From Variovorax davisae (GTDB taxonomy: Bacteria > Pseudomonadota > Gammaproteobacteria > Burkholderiales > Burkholderiaceae_C): a stretch of DNA of 64,000 nt. The stretch is from NCBI RefSeq assembly GCF_030316845.1, contig NZ_JASZYS010000014.1, positions 62,001 to 126,000 on the forward strand. The letters are read 5' to 3'. The notes under the pieces were generated by a model. It was not told the DNA's origin, did not search any database, and saw only the letters and a program-made list of their open reading frames with translations. A program made the translations under genes and the position numbers. This document shows positions 29,428-38,231 of this stretch, one piece after another (positions within the stretch are counted from its first letter, which is position 1; each line of letters begins with the position of its first letter).

Positions 29428-29437
29428 ATGTATACAT
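29428..29437. promoter_or_regulatory. GntR operator-like site 2 (operon-proximal)
   Basis: ATGTATACAT is a perfect 10-bp palindrome about 26 bp upstream of the first SDR gene. It overlaps possible -10 elements (TATACA, CATAAT). It shares the core GTATACAT with site 1. FCD-type GntR proteins commonly bind TNGTNNACNA-like dyads, which this fits. Confidence 0.65.
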
Positions 29438-29463
29438 AATCGCCACTTCAAGAAGTTCACTCG

Positions 29464-30339
29464 ATGCAGATCATGAAGGACGACATGCACATGGCAAAGG
29501 CTGCGCAAGCCGCTGGCGGCGACTGGTTGGGCCTGGCGGACCGCGTCTGCGTCGTGACCGGCGCGGGCGGGGGCATCGGCGCGGAGCTGGCCTTGCAGCT
29601 GCTGGCGGTCGGCGCCCGCGTGGCCCTGCTCGATCGCGACGCGCCGCGCCTGGCCGAGATCGCCGCCGGGCTGGGCGACCACGCGGGCCGGGTGCTGACC
29701 ATCGCCTGCGACGTGACCGAGGCCCGCAGCGTGGAAGCCGCGGCGGCGCAGGTCGCGCAGGCCTGGGGGCCTGCCGCGCTGCTGGTGAACAACGCGGCGG
29801 CGCTCTACGCCGGCGCGCTGATGGACATCGCCATCGACAAGTGGAACCAGCTGCTGGCGGTCAACCTCACGGGCTACCTGCTGTGCGCCCAGGCCTTCGG
29901 TCGCCAGATGACCGCGAACGGCGGCGGCGCGATGGTCCACATCGCCTCCATCTCGGCCACCATCCCGCAGCCCTACAGCGGCGCCTACAGCGTGAGCAAG
30001 GCGGGCGTGAAGATGCTGTCGCAACTGCTCGCGGTCGAACTGGGCGAGCACGGCGTGCGCAGCAACGTCGTCAGCCCCGCCATGATCCGCACGCCGATGA
30101 GCGAGGGCATCTACCAGGATGCCGCGGTCCGCCTGCGCCGCGAGCAGATCGTGCCCGCCGGCCGCATCAGCACGCCCTCGGACATCGCCGGCGCCGTGCT
30201 GTTCCTGGCCAGCGATCGCGCCAGCTACATCAGCGGCCAGGAATTCCTGGTCGACGGCGGCCTGACCCAGGCCTGGCTGGGCCTGATACCGCGCCCCGGC
30301 TTCGAGAAGGACGACGCGGCCGCGGAACCGGCCGCCTGA
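29464..30339 (+). CDS. short-chain dehydrogenase/reductase (SDR) 1
   Basis: A classical SDR of up to 291 residues, acting as an NAD(P)-dependent oxidoreductase for an alcohol or ketone. Visible are the nucleotide motif TGAGGGIGAE, LLDRD after the second strand (Asp favours NAD), NNAAA, the catalytic Ser in ASISAT and YSVSK with catalytic Tyr/Lys. A C-terminal extension of ~25 residues (GLIPRPGFEKDD) exceeds the usual 250. The start is uncertain: four in-frame ATGs lie within 30 bp (29464, 29473, 29485, 29491). First gene of the operon facing gntR. Confidence 0.9.
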   Translation: MQIMKDDMHMAKAAQAAGGDWLGLADRVCVVTGAGGGIGAELALQLLAVGARVALLDRDAPRLAEIAAGLGDHAGRVLTIACDVTEARSVEAAAAQVAQAWGPAALLVNNAAALYAGALMDIAIDKWNQLLAVNLTGYLLCAQAFGRQMTANGGGAMVHIASISATIPQPYSGAYSVSKAGVKMLSQLLAVELGEHGVRSNVVSPAMIRTPMSEGIYQDAAVRLRREQIVPAGRISTPSDIAGAVLFLASDRASYISGQEFLVDGGLTQAWLGLIPRPGFEKDDAAAEPAA

Positions 30340-30396
30340 GATCCCTGCCCGACCTCTTTCACCGTTCCGACCCGCACCTCACAAAAGGAGACTCCC

Positions 30397-31605
30397 TTGA
30401 AATCTGCCAAGTCCTTGCTCGTGGCCGCCGCGGCCGCGCTGTCCACGCTGTGTGCGAATGCCCAGACCGACCCCGGCCTGACCGACAAGACCATCAAGAT
30501 CGGCATGTTCGGCCCGCTGTCGGGCAACTCGATGGCCTACGGCTTCGACGTCATGAACGCCGCCAAGATGTACTACGACAAGGTCAACAAGGAAGGCGGC
30601 ATCCACGGGCGCAAAATCGAGCTGGTGATCGAGGACGACCGCTGCAACGCCAACGACCTGCTGGCGGCGGTCAAGAAGCTGACCGAGCAGGACAAGGTGT
30701 TCGCCCTCAACGGCGGCTCCTGCTCGGCCGCAGTGGTGGGGGCGCGCGAATACGTCGAGCGCTCGCAGATCCCGCTGGTGATGCTCAACGCCTCGGGCGA
30801 CGGCGCGCTGTACCCGCCGTCCAAGTACATCTACGGCGCGTTTTCCATCTCGCAGCGCGCGGTGGGCGGCTCGATGGTGCAGTTCGCCGCCGAACACCTC
30901 AAGGCCAAGAAGATCGGCTACATCAACCACGACGACGCCTACGGCGGCTGGAACCTCGAGGCGGCCGAGTTCCAGGCCAAGAAGCTGGGTGTGGACCTGC
31001 AGGTGCAGTCGGTGGCGCCGAACCTCACCGACGTCACGGCGCCGATGCTCAAGATCCGCGCCGCCAACCCCGACGTGCTGCTGATCACGACCTATGCCCG
31101 CCCGGTCAGCCTGCTGGTCAAGAAGGCGCAGGAGCTGGGCTGGACCAAGCCGATCGTCATCGCCGTCAACGGCACGGCCGACCTGAAGCAGCTGGTCGAG
31201 AACGTCGGCAACATGGACGCCTTCAAGAACGTCTACCTGCAGGAAGTCATGGCCGACGTGGCCGGCGGCCCCAAGCTGAAGTGGGTCTACGACATGTACA
31301 AGGCCTACTACCCCGAACTCGCGAGCAAGCCCGGCTACCCGCAGACCTACATGCCCTACGGCATCCCGTCGGCGATGACGGTGGTCAACGCGCTCAAGGC
31401 CGCAGGCCCGCAGCCGACGCGCGAGAAGTTCCTCACCGCCCTGTCGCAGACCAAGTTCGAATCCAACGTGATGGCCGGCCCGATCGAGCTGACGCCGGTC
31501 GACCACGCGGGCCAGAAGTCGGCCATCTACCTGAAGTTCGACGGCACGACGATGACCCCGGTGCCCGGCGCGTACCGCAGCCTCTGGACCTACCAGCCCA
31601 AGTAA
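30397..31605 (+). CDS. branched-chain amino acid-type ABC transporter substrate-binding protein
   Basis: A 402-residue periplasmic binding protein of the LivK/HAAT family. A Sec signal peptide occupies residues 1-23 (MKSAKSLLVAAAAALSTLCANAQ). The mature part has the Peripla_BP_6 pattern (IKIGMFGPLSGNSMAYG, LNGGSCSAAVVGAREY, YINHDDAYGGWN). The start codon is TTG at 30397, supported by AAAAGGAG 7 bp upstream. The five transporter genes sit between SDR genes, so the ligand is more likely the operon's catabolic substrate (an organic acid or aromatic/alicyclic compound) than an amino acid; this is inference. Confidence 0.9.
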   Translation: MKSAKSLLVAAAAALSTLCANAQTDPGLTDKTIKIGMFGPLSGNSMAYGFDVMNAAKMYYDKVNKEGGIHGRKIELVIEDDRCNANDLLAAVKKLTEQDKVFALNGGSCSAAVVGAREYVERSQIPLVMLNASGDGALYPPSKYIYGAFSISQRAVGGSMVQFAAEHLKAKKIGYINHDDAYGGWNLEAAEFQAKKLGVDLQVQSVAPNLTDVTAPMLKIRAANPDVLLITTYARPVSLLVKKAQELGWTKPIVIAVNGTADLKQLVENVGNMDAFKNVYLQEVMADVAGGPKLKWVYDMYKAYYPELASKPGYPQTYMPYGIPSAMTVVNALKAAGPQPTREKFLTALSQTKFESNVMAGPIELTPVDHAGQKSAIYLKFDGTTMTPVPGAYRSLWTYQPK

Positions 31606-31627
31606 CCCATCCGCCACAGGGGCCGCG

Positions 31628-32530
31628 ATGAACTTCAGTGAGATCTGGCTGTTCCTGCAGCAGGGCATCCTTTCGGGGCTGGTGACGGGCAGCGTGTATG
31701 CGCTGCTGGCGATCGCCATCGTCGCCATCTTCAAGACCACCGACGTGCCGAACTTCGCCCAGGGCGAGATGTTCATGATCGGCGGCTACGTGGCGCTGTC
31801 CCTGCTGCTGATCGCGGGCTTCCCGTATGCCATGGTCATCCCGCTGACGGTGGTGGCGCTGGCGGTCGGCGCGGCGCTCTTCCAGCGCGTGGTCATGGAG
31901 CGCGTCACCCATTCGAAGGGCGTGGGCCCGCAGCTGGTGATCGCCACGCTGGGCCTGGCCTATGCGCTCAAGGGCCTGGTGCGGCAGACCGGCCTGGGCG
32001 ACACGCCGCGCTCGCTGCCCTCGCTGGTGTCCAACGAGCCCGTGATCATCGGCGACGCCTTCCTCACCCGGCTCGACGTCGCGATCTTCCTCTGCGCCAT
32101 CGTCGTCATGGTGCTGATCTACCTCATGTTCAGCCACACCCGCATCGGCAAGGCGATGCGCGCCGTCGGCATGAACCCGCGCGCGGCCCAGATCGTGGGC
32201 ATCCGCCTGTCGCGCATCCGCATGCTGGTGTGGGCCATGTCGGGCGTGATCTCGGCGCTGGCCGCGCTGCTGATCACGCCCAAGATCCTGATCACGCCCG
32301 ACATCGCGCACATCGCCATCCTGGCCTATGCCGCGGCGATCGTGGGCGGCTTCACCAGCCTGCCCGGCGCGGTCCTGGGGGGCCTGATCATCGGCATCGT
32401 CGAGAACCTGGTCGGACTCTTCATCTCGACCAACGCCATCGTGGTGGCGCCGTTCCTGGCCATCCTCGTGACGCTGATCGTGCGTCCGCAAGGCATCCTG
32501 GGCGGCAAGCCCCAGGTGAAGAAAGTATGA
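31628..32530 (+). CDS. livH: ABC transporter permease, LivH type
   Basis: A 300-residue inner-membrane permease with about eight hydrophobic segments. It has the LivH landmark AIVAIFKTTDVPNFAQGEMFM near residue 30 and the cytoplasmic coupling loop GKAMRAVGMNPRAAQIVGI near 175. It forms the channel with LivM. Its TGA overlaps the ATG of livM (ATGA at 32527-32530). Confidence 0.93.
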   Translation: MNFSEIWLFLQQGILSGLVTGSVYALLAIAIVAIFKTTDVPNFAQGEMFMIGGYVALSLLLIAGFPYAMVIPLTVVALAVGAALFQRVVMERVTHSKGVGPQLVIATLGLAYALKGLVRQTGLGDTPRSLPSLVSNEPVIIGDAFLTRLDVAIFLCAIVVMVLIYLMFSHTRIGKAMRAVGMNPRAAQIVGIRLSRIRMLVWAMSGVISALAALLITPKILITPDIAHIAILAYAAAIVGGFTSLPGAVLGGLIIGIVENLVGLFISTNAIVVAPFLAILVTLIVRPQGILGGKPQVKKV

Positions 32531-33483
32531 AACCCATGACCCGCGACCACTGGGCCTTGCTGGCAGCCGCCGTGCTCCTGCTGCTGCTGCCCTTCACCGT
32601 GTCGGGCTACGTGCTCTATGTCGTCAACCTGCTGATGGTCTTCGTCGTGCTGGCGCTCGGCCTGCACGTGGTGATCGGCGAGACCGGCCAGTTCGCCCTC
32701 GCCCATGCCGCCTTCTTCGGCATCGGCATCTACACGGCGGGCATCATCAACACCGCCTGGCACCCGCCCTTCATCGTGTCGATCCTCGCCGGCGGCCTGC
32801 TGTCGGCGGTGCTCGGCTACCTGATCGGCTACCTCGCGCTGCGCATGCGCGACATCTACCTGGCCCTGGCCACCTTCGCCTTCGGCGAGGCGATGCAGTG
32901 GGTCTTCCTGAGCTGGGAGAAGGTCACGGGCGGCTCCAACGGCATGAAGATGGACCCGGCCGAGCTGTTCGGCTACAAGCTGACCAACGACCTGCAGGCC
33001 TATCCCTTCGTCATCGTCCTGACGGGCCTGATGCTGTGGCTGACGGTGGCGCTGGCGCGCTCGCAGTACGGCTCCTCGCTGCGCGCGGTGCGCGAGAGCG
33101 ACGTGGCCGCGATGGCGATGGGCATCAACGTCAAGGCCATGAAGCAGAGCGCTTTCGCGATCTCGGCCGCCTTCGCCGGCATCGCGGGCGGCATGTACAC
33201 GCTGTTCACCTCCTTCATCCACCCGGAGAGCCTGGGTTTCCAGACCACCATCCTGATCCTCACGATGGTCGTGGTGGGCGGCATGGGCTCGGTGCGCGGC
33301 GCGGTCGCCGGCGCCATCGCCTTCGGCCTGATCTCCGAACTGCTGCGCCAGCTGATGTCGGTGCAGGAGATCATCTACGGCCTGATCCTCATGGGCTTCA
33401 TGATGTTCAAGCCCAAGGGCCTGTTCGCCGACCGCAACCGCCGCGTGGCGCGCGAGGCGATCATCAAGGCGGGGAAAGCATGA
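32527..33483 (+). CDS. livM: ABC transporter permease, LivM type
   Basis: A 318-residue permease with roughly nine membrane segments. The LivM signature ALGLHVVIGETGQFALAHAA is near residue 45, and the coupling loop SLRAVRESDVAAMAMGINV near 190. The ATG at 32527 overlaps the livH stop, and its own stop overlaps the livG start, so the transporter genes are translationally coupled. Confidence 0.93.
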   Translation: MKPMTRDHWALLAAAVLLLLLPFTVSGYVLYVVNLLMVFVVLALGLHVVIGETGQFALAHAAFFGIGIYTAGIINTAWHPPFIVSILAGGLLSAVLGYLIGYLALRMRDIYLALATFAFGEAMQWVFLSWEKVTGGSNGMKMDPAELFGYKLTNDLQAYPFVIVLTGLMLWLTVALARSQYGSSLRAVRESDVAAMAMGINVKAMKQSAFAISAAFAGIAGGMYTLFTSFIHPESLGFQTTILILTMVVVGGMGSVRGAVAGAIAFGLISELLRQLMSVQEIIYGLILMGFMMFKPKGLFADRNRRVAREAIIKAGKA

Positions 33484-34244
33484 GCGCGCGCCCCTTCCTC
33501 GAGGTCTCCGGCATCACGGTCCGCTTCGGCGGCCTGGTGGCGGTCAACAGCCTGTCGTTCGAGGTCGCGCGCGGCGCCATCCACGCGCTGATCGGCCCCA
33601 ACGGCGCCGGCAAGTCGACCACCTTCAACTGCATCTCGCGCTACTACCAGCCGAGCGCAGGCCGCATCGTGGTCGACGGCGAGGACGTGACGCACCACGC
33701 GCCGACCCGCATGGCCGGCATGGGCATCGCCCGGACCTTCCAGAACCTGGAGCTGTTCAGCGACCTCAGCGTCTACGAGAACGTGCTGCTGGGCTGCCAC
33801 TCGCACAGCGCGGGCACGCTCGGGCGGCTGCTGCGCCGTCCGAGCGGCGAGATCCGCGACCTAGTGGACAGCCTGATCGAACGCGTGGGCCTGACCCACG
33901 ACCGCGAGACCCGCGCCAAGGAACTCGACTTCGGCCACCAGAAGCTGCTGGAGATCGCGCGCGCCCTGGCCCTCAAGCCCCGGCTGCTGCTGCTCGACGA
34001 GCCGGCGGCCGGCCTGCGCAACCGCGACATCGAGAACCTCGACCACCTGCTGACCGAGCTGGCCCAGAAGGACGGCATCACCGTGCTGCTGGTGGAGCAC
34101 GTCATGCAGTTGGTGATGTCGATCTCGGACCGCATCACCGTCATGTCCTTCGGCCAGAAGATCGCCGAAGGCACGCCGAAGGAGATCAGCGAGAACCCGG
34201 CCGTGATCGAGGCCTATCTGGGCAAGGGAGCCGCGCATGTCTGA
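33480..34244 (+). CDS. livG: ABC transporter ATP-binding protein, LivG type
   Basis: A 254-residue ATPase. It has Walker A GPNGAGKST, Q-loop region ARTFQNLELF, a family-typical divergent signature DFGHQKLLEIARAL in place of LSGGQ, Walker B LLLLDEPAAGL and the H-switch VEHVM. The insert after the Q-loop (SHSAGTLGRLLRRPSGE) is characteristic of LivG. It overlaps livM by 4 bp and livF by 8 bp. Confidence 0.93.
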   Translation: MSARPFLEVSGITVRFGGLVAVNSLSFEVARGAIHALIGPNGAGKSTTFNCISRYYQPSAGRIVVDGEDVTHHAPTRMAGMGIARTFQNLELFSDLSVYENVLLGCHSHSAGTLGRLLRRPSGEIRDLVDSLIERVGLTHDRETRAKELDFGHQKLLEIARALALKPRLLLLDEPAAGLRNRDIENLDHLLTELAQKDGITVLLVEHVMQLVMSISDRITVMSFGQKIAEGTPKEISENPAVIEAYLGKGAAHV

Positions 34245-34968
34245 ACCCCGCAACGGACCGCTGCTGGAGGTGCGCGGCGTCAGTGCCTCCTACGGCGCCA
34301 TCCAGGCCTTGTCGAAGGTCAGCCTGAGCGTGCCGCAGGGCGCGATCGTGGCGCTGCTGGGCAGCAACGGCGCCGGCAAGAGCAGCACGCTCAACGCCAT
34401 CTCGCACCTCATCAACCCTTCGTCCGGCGAGGTGCACTTCGCCGGCGAGGCCATCCATCGCCTGCCTTCCGACGAGATCGTCGGCCGGGGCCTGGTGCAG
34501 GTCCCGGAAGGCCGCGAAGTGTTCAAGGAGATGAGCGTTCGCGAGAACCTCGAGCTCGGCGCCTTCCTGCGGCGCGACCGCGGCGCCGTGGCCGAGGACC
34601 TGGACCGCGCGTACGCCATGTTCCCGCGGCTCAAGGAGCGCGCCGAGCAGCGCGCCGCCACGCTGTCGGGCGGCGAGCAGCAGATGCTCGCCATCGGCCG
34701 CGCCCTGATGTCGCGGCCGCGCATGATCATGTTCGACGAGCCGTCGATGGGCCTGTCGCCGCTGCTGGTGGAGCAGATCTTCGAGGCGATCCAGCGCCTC
34801 AACCGCGAGCAGGGCCTGACGATCCTGCTGGTGGAACAGGACGTGCGCCTGGCGCTGACCGTGGCCAGCCACGCCTACATCCTGGAGAACGGCGAGATCT
34901 CGCTGCAGGGGGCCTCGGCCCAGCTCATGAACGACCCGGCGGTGCGCCGGGCCTACCTCGGCGTCTAG
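34237..34968 (+). CDS. livF: ABC transporter ATP-binding protein, LivF type
   Basis: A 243-residue ATPase with Walker A GSNGAGKSS, the LivF-typical RGLVQVPEGREVFKEMSVREN, signature LSGGEQQMLAIGRAL, Walker B MIMFDEPSMGLSP and VEQDV as the switch region. It pairs with LivG as the nucleotide-binding heterodimer of the importer encoded from 30397 onward. A 26-bp gap with GGGAG separates it from the next SDR. Confidence 0.93.
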   Translation: MSEPRNGPLLEVRGVSASYGAIQALSKVSLSVPQGAIVALLGSNGAGKSSTLNAISHLINPSSGEVHFAGEAIHRLPSDEIVGRGLVQVPEGREVFKEMSVRENLELGAFLRRDRGAVAEDLDRAYAMFPRLKERAEQRAATLSGGEQQMLAIGRALMSRPRMIMFDEPSMGLSPLLVEQIFEAIQRLNREQGLTILLVEQDVRLALTVASHAYILENGEISLQGASAQLMNDPAVRRAYLGV

Positions 34969-34994
34969 AAGCGCCGCTTTCGGGAGAATTTCGG

Positions 34995-35747
34995 ATGGAT
35001 CTGTTGAAAGGCAAGCTCGCGCTGGTGACCGGCGCCGGCGGCGGGCTGGGGTCGGCCATCGCGCTGGGTTTCGGGAAGGAAGGCGCCCGCGTCATCGTCG
35101 CCGACATCGACAAGTCGCGCGCCGACGCCACCGCCGCCCGGATCGGCGCGGCCGGCGGCGAGGCCTGGAGCGTCGCGGTGGACGTGTGCGACCGCGCGGC
35201 CGTGCAGGCCTGCGCGGCCGACCTCGAGGGCCGCATCGGGCCCATCGACCTGCTGGTCAACAACGCCGGCATCTCCGGCCGCGCACGCATCGACGATCCG
35301 CAGGCCACCGAGGTCTGGGACCGCCTCATCAATGTCAACCTGCAGGGCCTGTTCAACGTCACGCACGCCTTCGTGCCGGCGCTGAAGAAGACCGGGGGCT
35401 GCATCGTCAACCTGTCGTCGATCGTCGCCTTCGTGAGCGGCATCTCGTCGGCGGGCTACGTGGCGTCGAAGGGCGCCGTGCGCTCGTTCACGCAGGTGCT
35501 GGCGCGCGAGCTCGCGCCCTTCGGCGTGCGTGCCAACGCGGTCGCGCCGGGCCTGATGCTGACCGAGATGGTCGCGCCGCAGCTGGCCGTCCCGGGCGGC
35601 ACCGACTGGTACATGAAGCGCGTGCCCATGGCACGCGGCGGCGAGGTCGAGGAGATCGTCGGGCCGGTGGTCTTCCTCTGCTCGCCCATGGCCAGCTATG
35701 TCAATGGCGTGGTGCTGCCGGTCGACGGCGGCTTCCTCTCGGCCTGA
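34995..35747 (+). CDS. short-chain dehydrogenase/reductase (SDR) 2
   Basis: A 250-residue classical SDR. It has TGAGGGLGSA for the nucleotide, VADID with the NAD-favouring Asp, NNAGIS, catalytic Ser in LSSIVAF and YVASK for Tyr/Lys. The C terminus has VNGVVLPVDGGF, usual for FabG-like members. Third-party ligands cannot be inferred. In the operon it lies between livF and SDR 3, consistent with oxidation of a hydroxyl on the imported substrate to a ketone for the flavoprotein downstream. Confidence 0.92.
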   Translation: MDLLKGKLALVTGAGGGLGSAIALGFGKEGARVIVADIDKSRADATAARIGAAGGEAWSVAVDVCDRAAVQACAADLEGRIGPIDLLVNNAGISGRARIDDPQATEVWDRLINVNLQGLFNVTHAFVPALKKTGGCIVNLSSIVAFVSGISSAGYVASKGAVRSFTQVLARELAPFGVRANAVAPGLMLTEMVAPQLAVPGGTDWYMKRVPMARGGEVEEIVGPVVFLCSPMASYVNGVVLPVDGGFLSA

Positions 35748-35763
35748 ACGGAGTCATCTGAAC

Positions 35764-36501
35764 ATGAGCAACAGCAAGCAACCGATCGCCCTCGTCACCG
35801 GCGGCGCCGGCGGCATGGGCCTGGCCACCGTCGAGCGGCTGGCGCGAGACGGCTTCTCGGTGGTGATGGTGGACCGCGACGAAGCCCTGGCGCAGCGCGA
35901 GACGCAGCGACTCCAGGGCCTGGGCCTGCCCGTGCAGTGCCGCGTGCTGGACCTCACGGACGAAGCCGCCGTGCGCAGCCTGGTGCAGTCGCTGCCGCCC
36001 CTGAGCGCGCTGGTCAACAACGCCGGCATCTTCGACGAACGCAAGTTCCTGGAAGTGACGAACGCGGACTTCCGCCGGGCCTACGAGGTCAACCTGATCG
36101 CCGTCGCCACCCTCACCCAGGAGGTCGCCAGGACGATGCCCGAGGGCGGCCGCATCGTGAACATCGCCTCGCGCGCCTACCTGGGCGCGAAGAACCACCC
36201 GCACTACGTCGCCTCCAAGGCCGCTGTGGTGGGCTACACGCGGGCCAGCGCCATGGAGCTGGCGCCCCGCGGCATCCTGGTCAACGCCATCGCGCCGGGG
36301 CTGATCGACACCCCGATCCTGCGCGCCCTGACGCCCGAGCGGCTGGCCGCGCAGCTCGCGCTGCAGCCCACCGGCAAGGCCGGGCGGCCCGAGGACATCG
36401 CGCAGGCCGTCTCTTTCCTGGTGTCGCCGCAGACCGGCTTCATCACCGGACAGGTGCTGTTCGTCGACGGCGGCAAGTCGCTGGGCGGGTCGGGCGCATG
36501 A
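35764..36501 (+). CDS. short-chain dehydrogenase/reductase (SDR) 3
   Basis: A 245-residue classical SDR with TGGAGGMGLA, MVDRD (NAD-type Asp), NNAGIF, Ser in IASRAY and YVASK. The ATG at 35764 is chosen; an upstream in-frame start would overlap SDR 2 with non-coding-looking residues. Its stop overlaps the flavoprotein ATG (ATGA), so the two are coupled and may catalyse consecutive steps, hydroxyl oxidation then ring desaturation. Confidence 0.92.
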   Translation: MSNSKQPIALVTGGAGGMGLATVERLARDGFSVVMVDRDEALAQRETQRLQGLGLPVQCRVLDLTDEAAVRSLVQSLPPLSALVNNAGIFDERKFLEVTNADFRRAYEVNLIAVATLTQEVARTMPEGGRIVNIASRAYLGAKNHPHYVASKAAVVGYTRASAMELAPRGILVNAIAPGLIDTPILRALTPERLAAQLALQPTGKAGRPEDIAQAVSFLVSPQTGFITGQVLFVDGGKSLGGSGA

Positions 36502-38231
36502 CGGCCCCCGCCTGGGACGCCGAGTACGACGTGGTCGTCGTCGGTGCCGGTGCCGGCGGCATGGCCGCGGCGCTGACGGCGAAGATCGAGGGCTGCAGCG
36601 TGCTGCTGGTCGAGAAGACCGACCGCGTGGGCGGCTCGACCGCCGTCTCCGGCGGGGCCGTGTGGGCGCCTCTGAACGCGCAGTCGGCCCGGGTCGGCCA
36701 CCCCGACAGCTTCGAGAAGGCCTGGACCTACATGCGCAGCACGGTGGGCGATGCCGCGCCCGTCGGGATGCAGCAGGCCTTCCTGCGCCAAAGCGCCGGC
36801 ATGGTCGACTACTTCGAGAAGCACACGGCCGTGCGACTGGTCGCGCGCAGTTACTCCCCCGACTACTACCCGGACCGCGACGGCGCGGCCCTGGGCGGCC
36901 GCTCGCTCGACCCGGCGATGTTCGATGGACGCGAGCTCGGGCCGAAGTTCAAGGAACTGCGCGATCCGCTGCCCGAGTTCATGGTGCTCGGCGGGATGAT
37001 GATCACCATGACCGACGCCCGGCACCTGCTGGCCGTCACCCGCTCGTTCACCTCCTGGCGCGAAGGCATGAAGCTGGTGCTGCGCTTCTTCTCCGACCGG
37101 CTGCGCGGCTACCACCGCGGCACCCGGGTCGTGCTCGGCAATGCGCTGGCGGCACGCTTGTTCAAGAGCGTGATCGACCGCGGCATCCCGTACTGGCTCG
37201 ACACGCCGCTGCAGAAGCTGCACCTGGTCGACGGCGCCGTGGCCGGCGTGGCGCTGCTGCACGAGGGCAAGCCGACGCACGTGCGGGCGCGCCGCGGCGT
37301 CGTCGTGGCGACGGGCGGCTTCCCCTGGAGCGAGGCCCTGCGCGGCGAGCAGTACCCCCAGCCCACCGGGCCGTGGTCCATGTCGCCCCAGGACAACCGC
37401 GGCGAGGGCATCGCACTGGCCCGCGACGCCGGCGCCGCGATGGGCCAGGGCCACACCAATCCGGCCTTCTGGGCGCCGGTGTCGATCCTGGAGCGGGCCG
37501 ACGGCACGGTGGTTCGCTACCCCCACCTGGTGTGGGACCGCGCCAAGCCGGGCCTGATGGCCGTCAACGGCGCCGGCCGCCGCTTCGTCAACGAATCGAC
37601 CTCGTACCACGAGTTCGTCCGCGGCATGTACCGCTCGCACGAGACCGTGCCCACCCTGCCCGCCTACCTGGTGTGCGACCACGACTTCATGGAGAAGTGG
37701 GGCATGGGCCTGGCGCTGCCGGGCGGGCGGCCGCGCGACCATCTGCTGAAGGCCGGCTACCTGTACAAGGCCGCGACGCTGCGTGCGCTGGGCGATGCCC
37801 TGGGCATCGACGGCGCCGCGCTGGAAGCCTCGGCCGCGCGCTTCAATGCCCAGGCCGAGCAGGGCCGCGACGACGACTTCGGCAAGGGCGGCACCGCATA
37901 CAACCGCTACCTGGGCGACGCCGAGCAGGCGCCCAACGCCTGCCTGGGCCCGCTGCGCCAGGCGCCGTTCTATGCCGTGAAGGTCTATGCCGGCGACATC
38001 GGCACGGCCGCCGGCATCGCCTGCAACGAGCAGGCCCAGGCGCTCGATGCGGCCGGCCGCCCGATCCCGGGGCTGTACATGGCCGGCAACGACATGCATT
38101 CGGTGATGGGCGGCGAATACCCCGCGCCCGGCATCACGCTGGGGCCGGCGCTGACCTTCGGCTGGATCGCCGGCCGCGAGCTGGCGCAGGCGCCCGCCGA
38201 CAGCGATCGATCACAGTCTGGACACCCATGA
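36498..38231 (+). CDS. FAD-dependent 3-ketosteroid-Delta1-dehydrogenase-like flavoprotein
   Basis: A 577-residue member of the fumarate reductase/KstD flavoprotein family. The FAD motif VVVVGAGAGGMAAAL is at residues 10-24, followed by VEKTDRVGGSTAVSGGAVW. The late block SVMGGEYPAPGITLGPALTFG matches the KstD active-site pattern: Y541 and G545 are spaced like the catalytic Tyr/Gly pair of ketosteroid dehydrogenases. It should desaturate the carbon pair next to a ring ketone. No steroid-ring-degradation genes are nearby, so the substrate may be another cyclic ketone. It is coupled by 4-bp overlaps to SDR 3 and to the GST gene. Confidence 0.87.
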   Translation: MTAPAWDAEYDVVVVGAGAGGMAAALTAKIEGCSVLLVEKTDRVGGSTAVSGGAVWAPLNAQSARVGHPDSFEKAWTYMRSTVGDAAPVGMQQAFLRQSAGMVDYFEKHTAVRLVARSYSPDYYPDRDGAALGGRSLDPAMFDGRELGPKFKELRDPLPEFMVLGGMMITMTDARHLLAVTRSFTSWREGMKLVLRFFSDRLRGYHRGTRVVLGNALAARLFKSVIDRGIPYWLDTPLQKLHLVDGAVAGVALLHEGKPTHVRARRGVVVATGGFPWSEALRGEQYPQPTGPWSMSPQDNRGEGIALARDAGAAMGQGHTNPAFWAPVSILERADGTVVRYPHLVWDRAKPGLMAVNGAGRRFVNESTSYHEFVRGMYRSHETVPTLPAYLVCDHDFMEKWGMGLALPGGRPRDHLLKAGYLYKAATLRALGDALGIDGAALEASAARFNAQAEQGRDDDFGKGGTAYNRYLGDAEQAPNACLGPLRQAPFYAVKVYAGDIGTAAGIACNEQAQALDAAGRPIPGLYMAGNDMHSVMGGEYPAPGITLGPALTFGWIAGRELAQAPADSDRSQSGHP

